Assembly: GCA_020250125.1 (NCBI GenBank)
Contig: JADCEL010000020.1
Location: 1-44,232, forward strand
DNA from: Rhodobacter sp.
GTDB taxonomy: Bacteria; Pseudomonadota; Alphaproteobacteria; Rhodobacterales; Rhodobacteraceae
Reading direction: 5' to 3'
DNA: 44,232 nucleotides
Each line of letters opens with the position of its first letter. Position 1 is the first letter of the stretch. A program made the position numbers and the translations under genes. Below are positions 39,664-44,232 of this stretch, in pieces. The notes under the pieces are model-generated. The model did no database searches. It had not been told where the DNA came from and saw only the letters and a list, made by a program, of their open reading frames with translations.

Positions 39664-41109
39664 ATGCAGATCAGGCCGCACGAGGGGTTGGAGATTGACG
39701 GATTCACGCTGGGGGCCTGCCTGTACCGGGGCGGCTTCGCCACCATCTGGGATGTGACCCATCCGGATCACGCGCTGCCGATGGTCATGAAGGTGCCCAC
39801 GATCCTGGATGGCTATGACGCGCCGACCATCGTGGGCTTCGAGGTGGAACAGATGATCCTGCCACGCCTGACCGGCCCGCATGTGCCGCGGGCGATCGCG
39901 GTGGGCGATTTCGCGGTGATGCCCTATCTGGTGACCGAACGGATCGCCGGCGGGTCGCTGCTGGGGCTGTTTGGCACCGCGCCGCGCCCGGTGGACGAGG
40001 TGGTGGAGGTTTCGGTGGCGATGGTGCGGGCCGTGCATGACCTGCACCGCCAGCATGTCGTGCATCTGGACCTGAAGCCTGACAACTTCCTGCGCCGCCC
40101 GGCCGGGGACATTGTCTGCATCGACTTCGGCCTGTCGCGGCATGACGAGCTGCCCGATCTGCTGGCAGAAGAGTTCCGGATTCCGATGGGCACCTTCCCC
40201 TATATCGCGCCCGAACAATATCTGCGCCAGCGTGACGACCTGCGCAGTGACATTTTCGCGCTGGGTGCCATGACCTATGAACTGGCGACGGGCCGCAAAC
40301 CCTTCGGCGCGCCGCAGCGGCTGAAGCAGGTGCGGCAACGCCTGTGGCGCGACCCCGAGCCGCCGCGCGCGCTGGTTCCGGCCATCCCCGAATGGCTGCA
40401 GGAGGTGATCCTGCGCGCGCTCGAGGCGGACCCTGCGGCGCGCTACCAGTCTGCCGCGCAGATGCTGTTTGACCTGCGGCATCCGGCGCAGGTGGTGCTG
40501 ACGGACCGGGCGAGAAAGGTGGTGCGGGAGTCCTTGCCCACGGTGTTCCGCCGCTGGCGCCGGATGCGGCGTGTGACCGGTTTTGCCGCACCGCCAAGCC
40601 TGGCGGCGCAGATCGACAGGGCCCCGGTCCTGATGGTGGCGGTGGATCTTTCGCCCGAGATGGAAGGGCTGGCGGGGCATCTGCGGCAATCGGTGCTGCG
40701 GATGCTGGTGATCCAGCCGGATGCGCGGGTGGCCTGCGTCAACGTGATCAAGACGCCCCGGATCGGGCTGGATCAGGCGCTGGATGACGAAGGGAACAAT
40801 ATTCATCTGTCCCGGCTGGTCGCGCTCAAGGCCTGGGCGGCGGGCCTGGGCCTGGGCGAGGGGCGGGTGACCTGTTCGATCCTGGAAAATACCGAGCCGG
40901 GCAGCGCCATCATCGATCATGCCACCCGCAATCATGTCGATCACATCCTGATGGGCGCGCGGGGCGCATCGACAGCCCGCCGCTATCTGGGGTCGGTGTC
41001 CAGCCAGGTCGTGGCACAGGCACCCTGCAGCGTCACGGTGATCCGCCTGCCGCAGGCCGCCCTGCCCGGGACGCCGGCCGAAGCCCGGCAGGACACAGCG
41101 GCAGGGTAA
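39664..41109 (+). CDS. Ser/Thr protein kinase fused to a universal stress (UspA) domain
   Basis: Two domains in 481 residues. Residues 12-275 are a eukaryotic-like kinase: a glycine loop of reduced form (LYRGGFATIWD), K43 in VMKVP, E60, the catalytic loop HLDLKPDN (134-141), DFG at 154-156 and an APEQY activation segment. Residues 276-316 are a linker with a basic stretch (FRRWRRMRR). Residues 320-462 are a UspA fold ending in the ATP-binding G-2X-G-9X-G(S) type motif (MGARGASTARRYLGSVSS). No membrane helix is present, so it is cytoplasmic. It probably phosphorylates proteins in response to a state sensed by the Usp domain. It is coupled to the phosphoesterase upstream. Confidence 0.93.
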   Translation: MQIRPHEGLEIDGFTLGACLYRGGFATIWDVTHPDHALPMVMKVPTILDGYDAPTIVGFEVEQMILPRLTGPHVPRAIAVGDFAVMPYLVTERIAGGSLLGLFGTAPRPVDEVVEVSVAMVRAVHDLHRQHVVHLDLKPDNFLRRPAGDIVCIDFGLSRHDELPDLLAEEFRIPMGTFPYIAPEQYLRQRDDLRSDIFALGAMTYELATGRKPFGAPQRLKQVRQRLWRDPEPPRALVPAIPEWLQEVILRALEADPAARYQSAAQMLFDLRHPAQVVLTDRARKVVRESLPTVFRRWRRMRRVTGFAAPPSLAAQIDRAPVLMVAVDLSPEMEGLAGHLRQSVLRMLVIQPDARVACVNVIKTPRIGLDQALDDEGNNIHLSRLVALKAWAAGLGLGEGRVTCSILENTEPGSAIIDHATRNHVDHILMGARGASTARRYLGSVSSQVVAQAPCSVTVIRLPQAALPGTPAEARQDTAAG

Positions 41110-41249
41110 GGCCGGCCCGGAACCGCAGCGGCGCGTCTTTCATCTGGCGGGGCGACATGACCGGGGTGCGCCGGTCTGCGTTGCCGGGGGCACGGCCGCC
41201 AGGCTGTCCGTCCCGGTGCCCGCCCTTGCCCCGCCGCCGCGCCGCGCGA

Positions 41250-42728
41250 TCACACCGCCAGGCAGATGTATTTCATCTCCGTATAGTCATCCATGCCGTG
41301 GCGCGAGCCTTCGCGGCCAAGGCCGGATTGCTTGATGCCGCCGAAAGGGGCGACTTCGGTGGAAATCAGGCCGGTGTTCACACCCACCATGCCGTATTCC
41401 AGCGCCTCCTGAACGCGGGTGATCCGGCCGATGTCGCGGGCATAGAAATACGACGCAAGGCCGAAAATCGTGTCATTGGCCCTGGCGATCGCCTCTTGCT
41501 CGGTCTCGAACCGGTACAGCGGGGCCAGCGGGCCAAAGGTTTCCTCCTGGCTGACCAGCATGTCCCGGGTCACGCCGGTGACGATGGTGGGTTCAAAGAA
41601 CGACCCGCCCAGCGCGTGGCGCCTGCCCCCGGTCACGATCCTGCCGCCCTTGGTCAGGATGTCGGCGATATGTTCCTCGACCTTGTCGACGGCATCCATG
41701 TTCACCAGCGGACCGGTGTCGATCCCGTCCTTCAGGCCATCGCCCACATTCAGTCCGGCGACGGCTGCCGCAAGCTTTGCCGCGAAGGCGTCATGAACGC
41801 CGGCCTGCACGTAGATGCGGTTGGCGCAGACGCAGGTCTGGCCGTTGTTGCGGAACTTGGAGACCATGGCCCCCGCGACCGCCGCATCCAGATCGGCGTC
41901 GTCAAAGACGATGAAGGGGGCGTTGCCGCCCAGTTCCATCGAGCATTTCATCACCTGGTCTGCGGCCTGCTTCAGCAGGATGCGGCCCACCTCGGTGGAC
42001 CCGGTGAAGGTCAGCTTGCGCACTGCGGGATTCTCGCAGAATTCCTTGCCGATGTCGGACGCGCGTTTGGAGGTGATGACAGACAGGATGCCCCTGGGCA
42101 GGCCGGCCCGGTCAGCCAGCACGGCCATCGCCAGCGCCGACAGCGGCGTTTCGGCGGCGGGGCGGGCCACAAAGGCGCAGCCGGCGGCAATCGCCGGGGC
42201 GGCCTTGCGCGCGATCATCGCATTGGGAAAGTTCCACGGCGTGATCGAGGCGACAACACCGACGGGCTGCCGGATCACCATCAGGCGCCTGTCGCGCAGG
42301 TGACCGGGAATGGTTTCGCCGTAGACGCGCTTTGCCTCTTCGCCGTACCATTCGATATAGGACGCGCCATAGGCGATCTCGCCCCTCGCCTCGGCAAGGG
42401 GTTTGCCCATTTCGGCCGTCAGGATGCGCGCGAGATCATCCTGGTTGGCCATCATCAGGTCGAACCAGCGGCGCAGGATCTGCGCGCGTTCCTTGCCGGT
42501 GCGCGCCGCCCATTCCTTTTGCGCCACGGCGGCGGCGGCGATGGCACGGGCCGTCTCGACCCGGCTCATGTTGGGCACGCAGCAGATGACATCGCCGCGT
42601 GCGGGGTTTGTCACGGCAAAGGTGGACCCGTCATCGGCATCCTGCCACTCGCCGCCAACAAGCGCCTTCGACGACAGCAGCGTCGGGTCTTTCAGAAGTG
42701 ACGGCAGATCGGTTATGACATCAAGCAT
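41250..42728 (-). CDS. gabD: NAD(P)-dependent succinate-semialdehyde dehydrogenase
   Basis: The enzyme oxidises succinate semialdehyde to succinate in GABA or gamma-hydroxybutyrate breakdown. ALDH hallmarks: ITPWNFPNAM (162-171), FTGSTEVGR (241-249), catalytic E265 in MELGGNAP and C299 in NNGQTCVCANR. C301 two residues on gives the CXC pair that forms a redox switch in characterised SSADH, supporting the substrate call. The usual Lys of the VxKP motif is R189 here (FVARPAAETP). ATG 42728 (492 residues) has GGGAGG upstream. No GABA transaminase gene is adjacent. Related aldehydes such as glutarate semialdehyde are possible substrates. Confidence 0.9.
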   Translation of the reverse strand: MLDVITDLPSLLKDPTLLSSKALVGGEWQDADDGSTFAVTNPARGDVICCVPNMSRVETARAIAAAAVAQKEWAARTGKERAQILRRWFDLMMANQDDLARILTAEMGKPLAEARGEIAYGASYIEWYGEEAKRVYGETIPGHLRDRRLMVIRQPVGVVASITPWNFPNAMIARKAAPAIAAGCAFVARPAAETPLSALAMAVLADRAGLPRGILSVITSKRASDIGKEFCENPAVRKLTFTGSTEVGRILLKQAADQVMKCSMELGGNAPFIVFDDADLDAAVAGAMVSKFRNNGQTCVCANRIYVQAGVHDAFAAKLAAAVAGLNVGDGLKDGIDTGPLVNMDAVDKVEEHIADILTKGGRIVTGGRRHALGGSFFEPTIVTGVTRDMLVSQEETFGPLAPLYRFETEQEAIARANDTIFGLASYFYARDIGRITRVQEALEYGMVGVNTGLISTEVAPFGGIKQSGLGREGSRHGMDDYTEMKYICLAV

Positions 42729-42835
42729 GCGGGCCTCCCATTTCGCGGCTGGCCATGCAAAACACGGCGCGGGGGCCAATGTCCAGTTCCTGACGGGGCC
42801 TTGGGCAGGTTCGGGATCAAATTCCGGAGACGGGC

Positions 42836-43627
42836 ATGGATATGGACCGCGCCTATGCGAACGGGGCCTTCATCGCGGGGGGCGATGCCTATCCGGCCCG
42901 CTGGGCGGCACAGGCGCTGGCATTCCGGACTGCCATGGGTTCCAGGGCAACGCTCGGGCTGGCCTGCGGGCCGGCGGAGCGGCAGCGCCTTGATCTGTTC
43001 CGGCCCCTCGGGGCGGCGCGCGGAACGGTTGTCTTCCTGCATGGCGGCTACTGGATGGCCTTTGACCGCAGCAGCTGGTCACATCTTGCCGCCGGAGCCG
43101 TGGCGCGCGGCTGGGCCGTTGCGATGCCCTCCTACACGCTGGCGCCCCAGGCCCGGATACCGGCAATGACCGCCGAGATTGCGGCCGCCCTTGGGGCGGT
43201 TGCGGCGCAAACCCCTGGGCCTGTCGTCGTTACCGGCCATTCGGCGGGCGGCCATCTGGCCGCGCGCATGGCCTGCGCGGGCGTGCTGGATGCCGGACTG
43301 GCGGCGCGGGTTGTCCGGTCGGTTCCGATTTCCCCGCTGGCGGATCTGGCACCGCTGCGGGCCACAAAGATGAACGGGACCCTGCGGCTGACCGAGGCTG
43401 AAGTTGCCGCCGAAAGCCCCGCCCTTCTGCCACGCCGCCCCGGCTGCGGGGTGACCGTCTGGGTCGGCGGGCAGGAACGGCCCGCCTTCCTCTGGCAGGC
43501 GCGGCTTCTGTCGGAAAACTGGGACTGCCCCTGGCATGTGGCACCGGGGCGTCACCATTTCGACGTGATCGATGATCTGGCCGATCCGGACAGCCTGCTG
43601 GTCGAAACCCTGGTGGGCGGTTTCTGA
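42836..43627 (+). CDS. Alpha/beta hydrolase, kynurenine formamidase-like
   Basis: A 263-residue hydrolase with the HGGYW oxyanion motif (residues 69-73), nucleophile elbow GHSAGGHL (near 134-141, Ser catalytic), and a C-terminal GRHHFDVIDDL segment supplying the His. HGGYW with GHSAGGHL is the pattern of kynurenine formamidase-like esterases, which cleave N-formylkynurenine or small esters. The protein is shorter than some fungal relatives but complete. No tryptophan-degradation gene lies nearby, so the substrate stays open. It is divergent from gabD. Confidence 0.85.
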   Translation: MDMDRAYANGAFIAGGDAYPARWAAQALAFRTAMGSRATLGLACGPAERQRLDLFRPLGAARGTVVFLHGGYWMAFDRSSWSHLAAGAVARGWAVAMPSYTLAPQARIPAMTAEIAAALGAVAAQTPGPVVVTGHSAGGHLAARMACAGVLDAGLAARVVRSVPISPLADLAPLRATKMNGTLRLTEAEVAAESPALLPRRPGCGVTVWVGGQERPAFLWQARLLSENWDCPWHVAPGRHHFDVIDDLADPDSLLVETLVGGF

Positions 43628-43629
43628 CG

Positions 43630-43703
43630 GACTTTTTTTTCTGTTCAGAAATATCCTCGGGGGGGACGGCGCGGCACGCGCCGCGGGGGGCAGACAGCCC
43701 CCC
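43630..43703 (+). repeat. Second copy of the two-hairpin 3'-end repeat
   Basis: Just after the hydrolase stop come a T8 run, the lead AAATATCCTCGGGGGGG, a 7-bp hairpin (43667-43673/43677-43683, loop GCA) and a second 7-bp hairpin (43685-43691/43697-43703, loop AGACA). Order, spacing and lead match the copy after bchO, in the same orientation to the preceding gene. It lies between convergent genes and may stop both. Confidence 0.65.
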
Positions 43704-43711
43704 GTCCGGCG

Positions 43712-44038
43712 TCAGGACGCGTTCAGGCGGTCGATATAGGCGCGCATTTCTTCGGTTTCCTGGCGGGCGTCGCGCAGACCGTCCATGGCCGCACGCAGCT
43801 CTGCCTCGGTCTGGGCGATCTGGTTGGCCAGGTCTTCCTCGCGCTGGTCGATGTAGATCAGCGCCTGTTCACGGGCTTCTTCGGCCTCGTGCAGGGCCTG
43901 GGCCAGACGGTCAACCTCGTTCATGTCAGCCGCGCCGATCGGGCTGAAGCGGTGGAGGATCCAGTAGGAAAACCAGCCAAGCCCGAAGGCCGCAAAAAGG
44001 ATGATCGACGTGGCAACGATGAATTCAAGCCGGTTCAT
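43712..44038 (-). CDS. Membrane-anchored coiled-coil protein of unknown function
   Basis: I recognise no named family. The 108 residues start with an N-terminal membrane helix (residues 7-29, ATSIILFAAFGLGWFSYWI), followed by a long charged helix rich in Glu, Ala and Arg (about 38-105) with heptad-like spacing, predicting a coiled coil in the cytoplasm or periplasm. Similar short proteins occur in Rhodobacterales. It lies 15 bases after the partial gene at 44054 on the same strand, so the two probably form an operon. Confidence 0.8.
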   Translation of the reverse strand: MNRLEFIVATSIILFAAFGLGWFSYWILHRFSPIGAADMNEVDRLAQALHEAEEAREQALIYIDQREEDLANQIAQTEAELRAAMDGLRDARQETEEMRAYIDRLNAS

Positions 44039-44053
44039 GGCTGTGGCAAGTCC

Positions 44054-44232
44054 TTATTCGGCCTCGGGGCGCTGGCGGGCGCGGGGCGTCGGTTCGTCGG
44101 GTGCCGAAGAAACGAAAGGCTCTGCCGGCGCGGGGGCCGCCGCTGCGGGTGCGCCCCCCGGCCGGGGCCCAGTCTGGGGCGCAGTCTGGGGCGCAGTCTG
44201 GGGCGCAGTCTGGGGCGCAGTCTGGGGCGCAG
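44054..44232 (-). CDS. C-terminal tail of a gene running off the window
   Basis: Reading leftwards from the window edge, the frame gives repeated Ala-Pro-Gln-Thr units, then GPRPGGAPAAAAPAPAEPFV and ends RQRPEAE before TAA at 44056-44054. No domain is visible in this part. The low-complexity tail looks disordered. No start is in the window, and the protein cannot be identified. Confidence 0.6.
   Translation of the reverse strand, partial: APQTAPQTAPQTAPQTAPQTGPRPGGAPAAAAPAPAEPFVSSAPDEPTPRARQRPEAE
44171..44232. repeat. 12-bp tandem repeat coding Ala-Pro-Gln-Thr
   Basis: AGTCTGGGGCGC is repeated five times without a mismatch (44171-44230), plus two more bases at the window edge. The unit is a multiple of three, so copy-number change keeps the frame of the leftward gene and alters only the length of its tail. 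Confidence 0.9.

Overview
The window looks like the chromosome of a GC-rich, bacteriochlorophyll-making alphaproteobacterium of the Rhodobacterales (Rhodobacter/Paracoccaceae type). The evidence is a spheroidene-type carotenoid and bacteriochlorophyll block (bchO, bchD, bchI, crtA | crtI, crtB, tspO), PpsR-type operators, ctrA next to sciP, and an alphaproteobacterial SOS box. CrtA predicts that the strain can make spheroidenone.

Layout. 1-475: wreck of IS5-group transposase sequence. 557-8063: one end of the photosynthesis gene cluster, with a divergent crtA/crtI promoter carrying two PpsR palindromes; the cluster stops at tspO, so crtCDEF, bchCXYZ and puf lie elsewhere. 8287-9761: ssb and a small lytic transglycosylase. 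9782-17123 (minus strand): an AraC-type regulator, then a family-5 solute-binding protein, two permeases, an unrecognised 77-residue membrane protein and a double ATPase of a peptide/opine-type ABC importer. 17224-18096: miaA. 18305-30397: a long plus-strand envelope cluster, pyrH-frr-uppS-cdsA-dxr-rseP, then bamA-skp-fabZ-lpxA-lpxI-lpxB, covering UMP kinase, ribosome recycling, isoprenoid, phospholipid, outer-membrane protein and lipid A steps. lpxD is not in it.

30477-37316: mnmA, divergent from sciP-ctrA (cell-cycle type control), then ligA and recG (DNA ligation and fork repair), followed by a 40-residue membrane peptide behind a perfect GTTC-N7-GTTC SOS box. 37505-43627: a CNNM/CorC-type membrane protein, a metallophosphoesterase coupled to a Ser/Thr kinase fused to a universal-stress domain, a succinate-semialdehyde dehydrogenase and a kynurenine-formamidase-like hydrolase. 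43712-44232: a membrane-anchored coiled-coil protein and the Pro/Ala-rich tail of a gene that runs off the window, ending in a 12-bp repeat.

The points most worth following are the SOS-box membrane peptide after recG, the kinase-UspA/phosphatase pair, the hairpin in the sciP leader, the probable CTG start of bchD, the AT-richer small gene inside the ABC operon, and a two-hairpin repeat that follows gene ends at both edges of the window. No rRNA, tRNA or CRISPR array was seen.
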